A stretch of DNA of 14,742 nucleotides from assembly GCA_024691145.1 (NCBI GenBank), contig JAILNW010000240.1, forward strand, positions 1 through 14,742. Direction: 5' to 3'. This stretch comes from Lachnospiraceae bacterium (GTDB taxonomy: Bacteria; Bacillota; Clostridia; Lachnospirales; Lachnospiraceae). Below the pieces are notes generated by a model. It did no database searches, was not told the origin of the DNA, and worked only from the letters and a program-made list of their open reading frames with translations. This document shows positions 1 through 7,025 of this stretch, piece by piece. The translations under genes were made by a program, and so were the position numbers. Numbering within the stretch: position 1 is the first letter of the stretch; every line of letters begins with the position of its first letter.

Positions 1-228
1 GTCTCCAACAGCCTGGCATGAATATGAAATATCTGTTCCAATATCTACTTTAGCAGCATCACTTATAATTCTATTAAAGGCTCTCAGGAAGATGTTGCTA
101 CATTATCATTACAGTATATTATATCTTCAAATGAAAAATAGAATGAAGCATTTAATAGAATTATAAGTGATGCTGCTAAAGTAGATATTGGAACAGATAT
201 TTCATATTCATGCCAGGCTGTTGGAGAC
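1..228. repeat. Perfect 78-bp inverted repeat with a 72-bp spacer
   Basis: Bases 1-78 are the exact reverse complement of bases 151-228 (position i pairs with 229-i; the first mismatch is 79 against 150). The spacer is 79-150. The right arm is coding sequence of the nuclease-like gene next to it, so the left arm is an inverted copy of that gene's interior lying where its 5' end should be. It has no transposase, no terminal-repeat character and no target-site duplication that can be seen, since the left arm starts at base 1. A foldback chimera at a contig end and a real inverted duplication both fit. Confidence 0.93.
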
Positions 229-507
229 AATAGAGAACGTCCTGATATGTTAGGTGTAGATAAGGATGGTAATGAAGTTGTTTTATGTGAGATGAAATTT
301 TATGTAGGGCTTACATCTAATCAGCCTAATGCATATATAGAACGTTTGATAAAAGAAAATGGAAAGGTATTAGTTTTTATATGTCCAGAACAGAAAAGAG
401 TATCTTTGTGGAATAAAGTAAAAGAACTATGCAGGAAAGATAATAGAATATTATCAGAGGAAATTGATGCTGTCAATATCAAGTGGATTAATAACAGGAT
501 TATGTGA
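79..507 (+). pseudogene. PD-(D/E)XK nuclease-like gene remnant with amber stop
   Basis: The frame from 142 to the TGA at 505-507 reads continuously and contains a PD-(D/E)XK-like core: RPD (Asp codon 244-246), then Glu (289-291) and Lys (295-297) in CEMKF, followed by a conserved-looking SNQPNAY. The first ATG (247) lies inside the core, after the catalytic Asp, so it is not a natural start. Upstream, the same frame over 79-138 reads GSQEDVATLSLQYIISSNEK and is then cut by TAG at 139-141. From memory, this resembles the N-terminus of an uncharacterised Firmicutes PD-(D/E)XK family, so the TAG probably replaces a sense codon such as TTG. The 3' end is also lost: near 465-485 the sequence changes to another family in another frame. 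The protein is far shorter than its relatives. No function is expected. Confidence 0.6.
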
Positions 508-778
508 TGCATTATTTATAAAAAAAATATCTTTAGAGAATGCTCATGAATTAGGAAAAGAAAAAGCAGAGAATATGGTTATGAAATTGGCCAAAAAGAA
601 AGGTTATAAAGGAAAAGGCTTAAGTGGTGCCATTAAAAAACTTGAAGAAGATTATCCTATGGCAAGTGATAAATTAACTAATGATTTTGGAGGTGGATAT
701 AATCATCATTTAAGGGATTTTTCAGCAACGAAGATAAAAGATTTTTCGTTATCTGAATTATATTTTAGCAAAAAATAA
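464..778 (+). pseudogene. Internal fragment of a conserved hypothetical protein
   Basis: An open frame of 104 codons overlaps the nuclease remnant by 44 bases in a different frame. Its body (SSGLITGLCDALFI, then NAHELGKEKAENMVMKLAKK, GLSGAIKKLEEDYPMASD and NHHLRDFS) resembles, from memory, the middle of a larger uncharacterised protein family of Firmicutes. In that family a long N-terminal part comes before this segment, and the sequence continues differently after HLRDFS. Here the N-terminal part is missing and the last 18 or so residues look unrelated, so both ends seem broken. No convincing Shine-Dalgarno sequence precedes the ATG at 464. It may be translated by chance, but it is best read as a relic. 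The family recall is unverified; the absence of a ribosome binding site is visible. Confidence 0.55.
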
Positions 779-780
779 AA

Positions 781-820
781 GCAGTACCCAATAGTTTTAT
801 GCTAAAGGGTACTGCCTTAT
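781..820. terminator. Hairpin terminator between converging units
   Basis: GCAGTACCC (781-789) pairs perfectly with GGGTACTGC (807-815) around a 17-base loop. An A-rich flank upstream (AAATAAAA) and CTTATTTAT downstream give U-rich tails in both directions. It lies between the plus-strand remnants and the minus-strand lectin/LRR gene, so it probably ends transcription from both sides. Confidence 0.7.
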
Positions 821-850
821 TTATACATGGGGATGTAATTTCATATTAGA

Positions 851-2518
851 TTAGAAATGCATAAGTTTATCTTCCCATTCACTATTATCTGAATAGAAAT
901 GAATATTAATATCATCAATGCGTCCGCCACATATATCTTTAAGATATTCTTCACTCTTATTTTTGAAAGTATCAGGTAAATAAAGGTTGTTGATACTTCT
1001 GTATGCCCATGGTCCATTGCCACTGTTTGCAAATGCATCTTTTTTAATTGTTGTAACTGACTTTGGAACAACAACTATATATGCACCAACATTTTTAACT
1101 GCATTAGCTTCAATTGTTTTTCTTCCATCTTCAAAAACAACATTGAAAAGAGTTGATGATGATAACTGTCTGTAATAACCTATACTTAAGTAACCATCTT
1201 TAGGGTCAATTTTTGACCAGATAGGATCTGATATATCAAAATTAAGTTTTGCATTTGCAGGAACATATAAAGTATCAACGTCTGTACGTCTTATTACATC
1301 ACCTGCAAGTGATTTTAATGATGATGGGAAATTAATAGTTTCAAGGTTTATACAACAGTCAAATGCTCCTCTTTTAATTGTTGTTACACCATTTTCCATT
1401 GTAACTTTTTTAAGCGGATAATTTAATAAAAATGCTCCTTCACCAATAGTTCTAACACTTGCTGGAATTGTAACTTCTTCAAGCTCATTATTAAAAAATG
1501 CATAGTCCCCGATTGTTTTAACTCTTTTACCAAGTTTTAAAGTGTCAAGGTTTGTACGTGCAAAAGCTGAGTCACCTATAGTTGTTACCTTATCTGGTAT
1601 AGTTATAGATGTAAGTGATCTACAATCATAAAAAGCCTTTTCTTCAATAGTTACAAGTGTACTAGGTAATTTAACAGATGTTAATGAAAATGCATTTTCA
1701 AATATTCCTGCTTCAAGTGTTTTAATTTTTGCATTAATTGTTACACTGTTTAAGTATGTGTTATCTCCATTAGTTGTAGGAAATGCTTTCTTTGATAAGC
1801 TTGTTACAGGTGCTCCATTAATTGTTTTAGGAATAACGAAATCTCTTTTTACTTCATGGTAATCCTGAGGCTCGTTTTCGTCCCATTCACATACAAAGTA
1901 AGTTGTAATATTTAACTTTGTATATCCATAGTAGTTGTCTTCCCAGCCTTCATAGTAATTGTTTGGATTAGAAAGGTCTACAAGCTGTTCATTTGTCATA
2001 ACAAGAGGATAGTTTTCCTCATTTTCAATTGTAGCAAATGGTGGCTGCCAAGTTCCGAAAATCCAGCTGAAAGTTGGTAGTTTCTCTTCTGCGCAAATAC
2101 GAGTACTTACTGAATTTCCACCGATGAAAAATGGATAGTTAATCATCTCAGCAAATTCGTCCATATCGTATTTTTCGCTGTATGTATCAATAGTTACAAG
2201 GTGTCCCCCGCGTTCTTCACAGATTGCTTTGGCTTCATCATATGTAGCGGCCATTGTACTAACTCCATAGTAGTGACCATTGCTTCCCTTAGCTCCGTAG
2301 AAAGTATTGTTTTCTGGATTAAAGCTGTATCCAGTAATGGCTGCTTCACCATTTTTAATGGAGTAAACGAATCCATCTTTTGTTATACCCTTTGAGTCAG
2401 GAATAGCATTTGCTGCGCTTGCTTTAGAAGTGTTTAAAGAATTAATAGCAAATGTGGCTGCCCCAGCAGCTGCTATTGTAAAAAATGCAAGCGAAATAAT
2501 TTTTGTTTTGTTTTTCAT
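851..2518 (-). CDS. Secreted C-type lectin-fold and BspA-type leucine-rich repeat protein
   Basis: This is a 555-residue exported protein. I start it at the ATG at 2518 because GGAGGAGA lies 6 bases upstream; an in-frame ATG 16 codons earlier has no such site. Residues 1-36 form a Sec signal peptide (MKNKTK, a hydrophobic stretch, then a likely cut after KASA). Residues about 75-217 look like a C-type lectin-fold domain: TYDEAKAICEERGGHLVTI is the classic first helix motif, and FVCEWDENEP closes it. Residues about 225-520 are LRR_5 (BspA-type) repeats of about 23 residues with the consensus LTSITIPDKVTTIGDSAFA. There is no LPXTG motif and no lipobox, so it is either released or held non-covalently. 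The domains suggest binding to a surface glycan or protein; the ligand is unknown. The gene appears monocistronic, with its own promoter. Confidence 0.9.
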   Translation of the reverse strand: MKNKTKIISLAFFTIAAAGAATFAINSLNTSKASAANAIPDSKGITKDGFVYSIKNGEAAITGYSFNPENNTFYGAKGSNGHYYGVSTMAATYDEAKAICEERGGHLVTIDTYSEKYDMDEFAEMINYPFFIGGNSVSTRICAEEKLPTFSWIFGTWQPPFATIENEENYPLVMTNEQLVDLSNPNNYYEGWEDNYYGYTKLNITTYFVCEWDENEPQDYHEVKRDFVIPKTINGAPVTSLSKKAFPTTNGDNTYLNSVTINAKIKTLEAGIFENAFSLTSVKLPSTLVTIEEKAFYDCRSLTSITIPDKVTTIGDSAFARTNLDTLKLGKRVKTIGDYAFFNNELEEVTIPASVRTIGEGAFLLNYPLKKVTMENGVTTIKRGAFDCCINLETINFPSSLKSLAGDVIRRTDVDTLYVPANAKLNFDISDPIWSKIDPKDGYLSIGYYRQLSSSTLFNVVFEDGRKTIEANAVKNVGAYIVVVPKSVTTIKKDAFANSGNGPWAYRSINNLYLPDTFKNKSEEYLKDICGGRIDDINIHFYSDNSEWEDKLMHF

Positions 2519-2557
2519 GTTGTCTCTCCTCCAAATGTAATATATTAAACATTGCAT

Positions 2558-2586
2558 ATTGTACACCCTGAACCCACATATTTCAA
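2558..2586 (-). promoter_or_regulatory. Sigma-A-type promoter of the lectin/LRR gene
   Basis: On the minus strand TTGAAA (2581-2586) and TACAAT (2558-2563) are separated by exactly 17 bases. The start codon is about 40 bases downstream, leaving a short leader with a strong ribosome binding site (2525-2532). Confidence 0.75.
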
Positions 2587-2698
2587 GGACTTTTAAATTA
2601 AATGAGTATTAATTATTGATGCTTTTAAAGTTAATAAACACTGAATATATCAGAAAAGTACCAACTAAAGCTAATGTTTATTTAATAGGAATTTTAGC

Positions 2699-2733
2699 AA
2701 AAAATAAGCGGAGTCATCAGACTCCGTCTTATT
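2699..2733 (-). terminator. Rho-independent terminator of the DUF4003 gene
   Basis: Read on the minus strand, CGGAGTC (2726-2720), loop TGAT and GACTCCG (2715-2709) form the core. AATAAG and CTTATT extend it across a one-base bulge, and a run of six T follows. It begins right after the stop codon of the DUF4003 gene, so termination is tightly coupled to the end of translation. Confidence 0.88.
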
Positions 2734-2734
2734 C

Positions 2735-3718
2735 TTAGCAGGATGCTGCAGATGCTGCGGCAGCGCTGCTTGCTGCAATAGCAGCCATTACAGCTGTTTC
2801 ATAGGCTATTATAGCTGTAATTGTATTTGTAAGGGCAATGCATTCACCTTCAGCTGAATTGTAATAAGTGCAAAGTAAACCAGCTGAATGAACATAACAA
2901 TCCTTTTTCCCATAACCAAACAGATTAGTATAAGGTTTGTGTCCTCTAAGGTAATTGATAACTTCCTTCATATCGATTGCCAGCTGTTCATTAGATATAT
3001 CAAGTGTTGAAAGAATTGCAAGTACACTTAAAAAGTGGTCTTTACGGAATTTTATATTCTTATCCAGAAGACTGTTATAAAGGTTAATAAATTTTCTGCA
3101 TTTTTCTTCTGGAGTTCCAGGGTTTGTTGTAAGCACTATGGCAATATTAAGTGCATACTGTTTTGATGTTATTCCCTTTAAAATAGTTACACATTCTTCG
3201 ATTTCATTCACTATTGTATCATCACTTTTTTCTAATAATGCAAGTGACAAGAAGTATGGGCTTTGGCTTTTATCAAGCAAAAACATATGATTGCTTTTAA
3301 GTCTCTTATATATATTTCTTGCTCTGTTAACTATTTCTGTCTGTTTTACTTTATTATCACTTAATTCATTAAGTATAATAGATGTAACAGGAAGATATGA
3401 GCTTTTTAAAAAGTCTTCTTTCAGCATTTTATATGTATCTGATAATTGCTGCATTTTGATTTCCGGATCAGCAGCACAGGCAAGTGTTGTAATTGTAGCA
3501 AGATTGCTGTAACTTCTAAAATCACTGAATATGCCTTCGTGTGACTTTAATATTTTTCCACAGTATTTAAAATGCTCTGCATCAAATCTTTTCTTATAAG
3601 ATAATATTATGCTTGTATATATTGGATTTCCTATATTTGAATCCCATACAAGTGCTTTGTTCATTTTGTTTAAATCCTCTAAATAGTTGTCGCATAGTGT
3701 TCTTATGTCTGTATTCAT
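2735..3718 (-). CDS. DUF4003 family protein
   Basis: A 327-residue protein with no signal peptide and no clear membrane span, probably cytoplasmic. Length and overall pattern fit DUF4003 (PF13170), an uncharacterised Firmicutes family: a helical protein of about 320 residues with an N-terminal YTSIILSYKKRFD region, a central LKEDFLKSSYLPVTSIIL segment and a GYGKKDCYVHSAGLL segment near residues 266-281. The start at 3718 is set by GGAGGT (3725-3730) 6 bases upstream. The last 20 or so residues are an Ala/Ser tail ending in ASAASC. The gene is divergent from the amylase-like gene across about 220 bases and ends in its own terminator, so it is probably transcribed alone. The family has no known role to my knowledge; the assignment comes from pattern memory. 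Confidence 0.78.
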   Translation of the reverse strand: MNTDIRTLCDNYLEDLNKMNKALVWDSNIGNPIYTSIILSYKKRFDAEHFKYCGKILKSHEGIFSDFRSYSNLATITTLACAADPEIKMQQLSDTYKMLKEDFLKSSYLPVTSIILNELSDNKVKQTEIVNRARNIYKRLKSNHMFLLDKSQSPYFLSLALLEKSDDTIVNEIEECVTILKGITSKQYALNIAIVLTTNPGTPEEKCRKFINLYNSLLDKNIKFRKDHFLSVLAILSTLDISNEQLAIDMKEVINYLRGHKPYTNLFGYGKKDCYVHSAGLLCTYYNSAEGECIALTNTITAIIAYETAVMAAIAASSAAAASAASC

Positions 3719-3758
3719 AATAATACCTCCAAATATGTCTGATTTTTAAACTATCTAT

Positions 3759-3764
3759 ATTATA
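3759..3764 (-). promoter_or_regulatory. Probable -10 element of the DUF4003 gene
   Basis: A perfect TATAAT on the minus strand lies about 40 bases upstream of the DUF4003 start codon. No good -35 box sits at the right distance (ATGATT with 17-base spacing is the closest), so an activator may help or the promoter may be weak. Confidence 0.5.
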
Positions 3765-3811
3765 ATCCTTTAGGACTTTAGAATCATTAGAAATACATTA
3801 GAATTTACTAA

Positions 3812-3840
3812 TTGACGTAAGGTCTTATTGATGATAATAT
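3812..3840 (+). promoter_or_regulatory. Promoter of the amylase-like gene
   Basis: TTGACG (3812-3817) and TAATAT (3835-3840) are 17 bases apart. The start should be near 3847, giving a leader of about 95 bases before the ATG at 3943. It is divergent from the DUF4003 promoter, with the -35 region under 60 bases from that gene's -10 element. Confidence 0.7.
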
Positions 3841-3891
3841 AGTTATGTTAGTGTATACTAAAAAGCGTGGAAGTATTTTCCAATTTTACTT

Positions 3892-3919
3892 ATTGCTGTA
3901 ATGGTTTGTGAGCAGCAAT
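3892..3919 (+). promoter_or_regulatory. Leader hairpin ahead of the amylase-like gene
   Basis: ATTGCTG (3892-3898) pairs with CAGCAAT (3913-3919) around a 14-base loop, ending 8 bases before the Shine-Dalgarno AGGAGGG. There is no poly-U tract, so it is not a simple attenuator. It could affect mRNA stability or ribosome access. No known riboswitch class is recognisable. Confidence 0.3.
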
Positions 3920-3942
3920 TATTTTTAGGAGGGTTATATCAA

Positions 3943-6900
3943 ATGAAATTTTTTAGGGGGAAGAAGGCTGTAATTATTTCTGTAGCAGCTGTTCTTGTGG
4001 TTGTAGTGGCTGTTATTATTGCAGTTGTATGTTTTAAGAAAGATTCTAAATCTGAAAAGGATTCCGAGAATGTTACTATATTTCAAAGTTATGAGCTTAG
4101 AATGACTCAGAATGGTGATTTCTGGACTAAGTTAGGGGACAAGTCTGATGAGTTGTCTTTAGCTGGTGTGGATTATGTTTTGCTTCCACCAGCATTTAAG
4201 GCGGAAAATCCTGCTGAAGTCGGATACGAAGTAACAGATTTATATGACTTAGGTGATACTGATAAGGAAGATGGCATCAGAACAAAGTATGGAACTAAAG
4301 AGCAGTATATTAAGTTAATTAAAAAAATGCATAAAAAGGATATTTCAGTAATTGCTGATGTGCCACTTAATGAAAAAGTTGGTGTTAAAGAGAAGGATAA
4401 ATCTAACAGCAAACTTAATAAATGGGGCAAGTGGTTTATTAAAACATCTGATATTGATGGTTTCAGATTTAACAAAACACAGGAACATAAGCCGGAATTA
4501 TATAAGAGCTTTTTAGAAAATGTGGAAAAAGAAAACAAGAAGAATCTATTATCAATTTCTGATTATAACTCATCAGATGTTAAGGAGCTTGCTGATTATA
4601 TAAAGAAAACTGGTGAATCTACGAAGGTTTATGACAATGCTTTACGTAATAATTTGTTTGAAGCATCTAAAGGTAAGTATGATTTAAGTAAACTTTTTGA
4701 TGGAACACTTGTTTCAGAAAATCCTGATTTTGCGGTTACTTATGTTGATAATCATGATACACAGCTATCTCCTGTACAGCCATGGTTTAAAACTTCTGCA
4801 TATGCATGTATTCTTACAAGACAAGAAGGGACAGCATGTGTATTTGCCGGAGATTATTATGGTACTAATGATGAGAATATAGGTTCCATGAAGACAACTT
4901 TAAATACACTTATGACAGTAAGAAATCTTGCTTCATATGGAGCTCAGAATGATTATATTGATGATGAAGATATTATTGGCTGGACAAGAATGGGAGACAA
5001 GAAGCATGAAAACTCAGGCTTGGCAGTTGTAATATCAGATAATGAAGATGGAAATAAGAAGATGTATGTTGGAAAACAGCATGCAGGTGAATCCTGGCTT
5101 GATATTACAGAGAAGTGTTCAGATACTGTAACTATAGATAAGAAGGGATATGCAACATTCCATGTTAAGGGAAAATCATGTTCTGTCTGGATTTGTCAAA
5201 ATGCTGTAAACATGGTAAGTGAAGTTACTAAAAATGAAGTTTTTACTAAAAAGTTTGTAGCACCAGAGGATAATACTGTTACTATTTATTATAATACAGA
5301 ATGGAAGAATGCATTTATCAGATATCGTTTTCCAGCAGATAAATGGGGCCAAAAAGAGGACATTCAGTTATTTGATACAAGTAAAAAGGAATATAAATCA
5401 ATAACAATTGATCTTGAAAACAGAGAATATTTAAAGTGTATCTTTAGTGATGGGCAGTCAGAGAATGATTATAACAACTTATGTAATTATAAATTTACTG
5501 CTGGTACATATACTGTGAAGAATAATATTGTAACAGAGGGCAAGCCAGAAGAATTTACAGATGAGGATTACATAATTGATTATAGAGGTTTACTTGAGGG
5601 TGATTTTAATTCTTCTGTAACTATATATTATTATTCTCCTTGGGAAGAAACATATGTTCATTATGGTATTAATGATGAATGGACTGAAGCACCAGGTGTT
5701 GAGATGAAGAAAACAGATGTTGATAAGGTGTTCATGTGTAATATTCCTATGAATGAAAATGGTGCTATTTATATGTGTTTCAATAACGGATTATTTACAT
5801 GGGATAACAATGATAGCAAGAATTATATGCTTTCGAGTGGTTCATATATTATTTATAAAAATCAGATAATAGAAGGTACATATGATGATATACAGAAGGT
5901 GTTTAATGGGGAGACAGTAACACACGAGAAAACTGCAGAAACTATAAGCCAGGATGATGGAGAAAAGGACAGCTTTTTCACATTGTATTTTTACGCAGGT
6001 CTTAAGAAACCTGTTCTTAAATATAAGATAGGAAAAAATGACTGGAGCGAAGAAGTTAAATTTGATGAGACAGATATGTTTGGTCTGTTTAGAAAAACAG
6101 TTCCAATCAACAAAGGTCAGTATGTAGAAGTAAAAGTCGGGGATGGCAATGGTACTTGGATAGATAATTACGGTGCAAATTATCAGTTGTCAGATGGAGC
6201 ATTTTTACTTCATAAAAATGAGATTTTGAAAAAGGTTGATTATGAATACTGTAAGAAGCTGTATAAGTATGATTCTGAAGAGGATTCAAAGAAGAGTAAA
6301 TCATCTTCAAGCAGTACAAAAAGTAATACATCAAATAAAACTGCGAGTACCAGCAAACCTGTTACGGATGCAAAAGTTACGGTTTATTATTATACTGACT
6401 GGGCTAATCCTCATATAGCATTTTCTGTTGGTGAAGAAAGTTATAATTTTCGTGATACAGGTGAGTTGCTTGATAAAACTGGAGTTAAAGGACTTTATAC
6501 TTACACTATATCTTTAAAATCAAATCAGAAAGCCTATGTCAGATTCAATGATGGTGCATATGATTGGGATAAAGAGGATTTTAGTAGTTATGCATTACCA
6601 CCAGGAACATATATTGTTCATAATAGGCGTGCTCAGTCAGCAACTTATGAAGATGCGGTAAAGATGTTTACTTCAAATGAACATAATTATGCCACGATTT
6701 ATTTTCATGCACCAGAAACATGGAAGCAATGTCGTTTACAGTATGGTACTAATAATAGTAACTGGAAGTCAGTTTTTATGGAAAGAATTGATGAGGAAAA
6801 TAATATTTTTAAAGCTACTTTTGATTTAATTTATGAAGATTATTATGAAGCTTGTTTTGATAACAATGAAATACCAACTGTTTATGACAAACCTAGCGGT

Positions 6901-6966
6901 GGTGGTAATTATAAACTTGGAAAAGGTGTTTCACGAATTAAAAATGGAACTGTAACCAGGGAATAA
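3943..6966 (+). CDS. Surface GH13_5-like amylase pseudoenzyme with five CBM25-like repeats
   Basis: A 1007-residue protein. I start it at 3943 because AGGAGGG (3927-3933) is 9 bases upstream; an ATG 14 codons earlier lacks a site. Residues 9-31 form a membrane anchor with no clear lipobox. Residues about 38-430 are homologous to cytosolic-type (GH13_5) alpha-amylases, with KYGTKEQYIKLIKKMH, VTYVDNHDTQ, GTACVFAGDYYGT and DIIGWTRMGDK all recognisable. The catalytic Asp of GFRLD is Asn177 (GFRFN), the acid/base Glu is Asp207 (ISDY) and the region I His is Glu144 (LNEK), while Asp272 of the NHD motif is kept. Only 33 residues separate regions I and II, so domain B and part of the barrel are gone. 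CBM25-like repeats follow at about 445-535, 557-650, 677-765, 810-906 and 915-1007, with a Ser/Thr/Lys linker at 777-808. The protein probably binds starch at the cell surface without hydrolysing it. Confidence 0.88.
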   Translation: MKFFRGKKAVIISVAAVLVVVVAVIIAVVCFKKDSKSEKDSENVTIFQSYELRMTQNGDFWTKLGDKSDELSLAGVDYVLLPPAFKAENPAEVGYEVTDLYDLGDTDKEDGIRTKYGTKEQYIKLIKKMHKKDISVIADVPLNEKVGVKEKDKSNSKLNKWGKWFIKTSDIDGFRFNKTQEHKPELYKSFLENVEKENKKNLLSISDYNSSDVKELADYIKKTGESTKVYDNALRNNLFEASKGKYDLSKLFDGTLVSENPDFAVTYVDNHDTQLSPVQPWFKTSAYACILTRQEGTACVFAGDYYGTNDENIGSMKTTLNTLMTVRNLASYGAQNDYIDDEDIIGWTRMGDKKHENSGLAVVISDNEDGNKKMYVGKQHAGESWLDITEKCSDTVTIDKKGYATFHVKGKSCSVWICQNAVNMVSEVTKNEVFTKKFVAPEDNTVTIYYNTEWKNAFIRYRFPADKWGQKEDIQLFDTSKKEYKSITIDLENREYLKCIFSDGQSENDYNNLCNYKFTAGTYTVKNNIVTEGKPEEFTDEDYIIDYRGLLEGDFNSSVTIYYYSPWEETYVHYGINDEWTEAPGVEMKKTDVDKVFMCNIPMNENGAIYMCFNNGLFTWDNNDSKNYMLSSGSYIIYKNQIIEGTYDDIQKVFNGETVTHEKTAETISQDDGEKDSFFTLYFYAGLKKPVLKYKIGKNDWSEEVKFDETDMFGLFRKTVPINKGQYVEVKVGDGNGTWIDNYGANYQLSDGAFLLHKNEILKKVDYEYCKKLYKYDSEEDSKKSKSSSSSTKSNTSNKTASTSKPVTDAKVTVYYYTDWANPHIAFSVGEESYNFRDTGELLDKTGVKGLYTYTISLKSNQKAYVRFNDGAYDWDKEDFSSYALPPGTYIVHNRRAQSATYEDAVKMFTSNEHNYATIYFHAPETWKQCRLQYGTNNSNWKSVFMERIDEENNIFKATFDLIYEDYYEACFDNNEIPTVYDKPSGGGNYKLGKGVSRIKNGTVTRE

Positions 6967-6968
6967 AA

Positions 6969-6992
6969 TGGGAGAGGCATAAGCCTCTCCCA
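6969..6992. terminator. Strong hairpin between converging genes
   Basis: TGGGAGAGGC (6969-6978) and GCCTCTCCCA (6983-6992) form a perfect 10-bp stem with an ATAA loop, three bases after the amylase-like stop codon. The tail is T-rich on the minus strand (ATTTTATTC) and poor in T on the plus strand. It therefore suits the converging minus-strand gene best and may serve both. Confidence 0.8.
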
Positions 6993-7025
6993 AATCTATA
7001 ATATGATTATTATGAAAAAAGTATG

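Noticed and set aside
1..228. Insertion sequence ends
   Set aside because: The repeat arms are coding sequence of the adjacent gene and enclose only 72 bases with no transposase.
4173..4538. A 121-codon open frame on the minus strand
   Set aside because: It is the antisense of conserved GH13 coding sequence and has no start signals.
3943..5210. Active secreted alpha-amylase
   Set aside because: Two of three catalytic residues are replaced, region I His is lost and domain B is missing, so plain amylase annotation would mislead.
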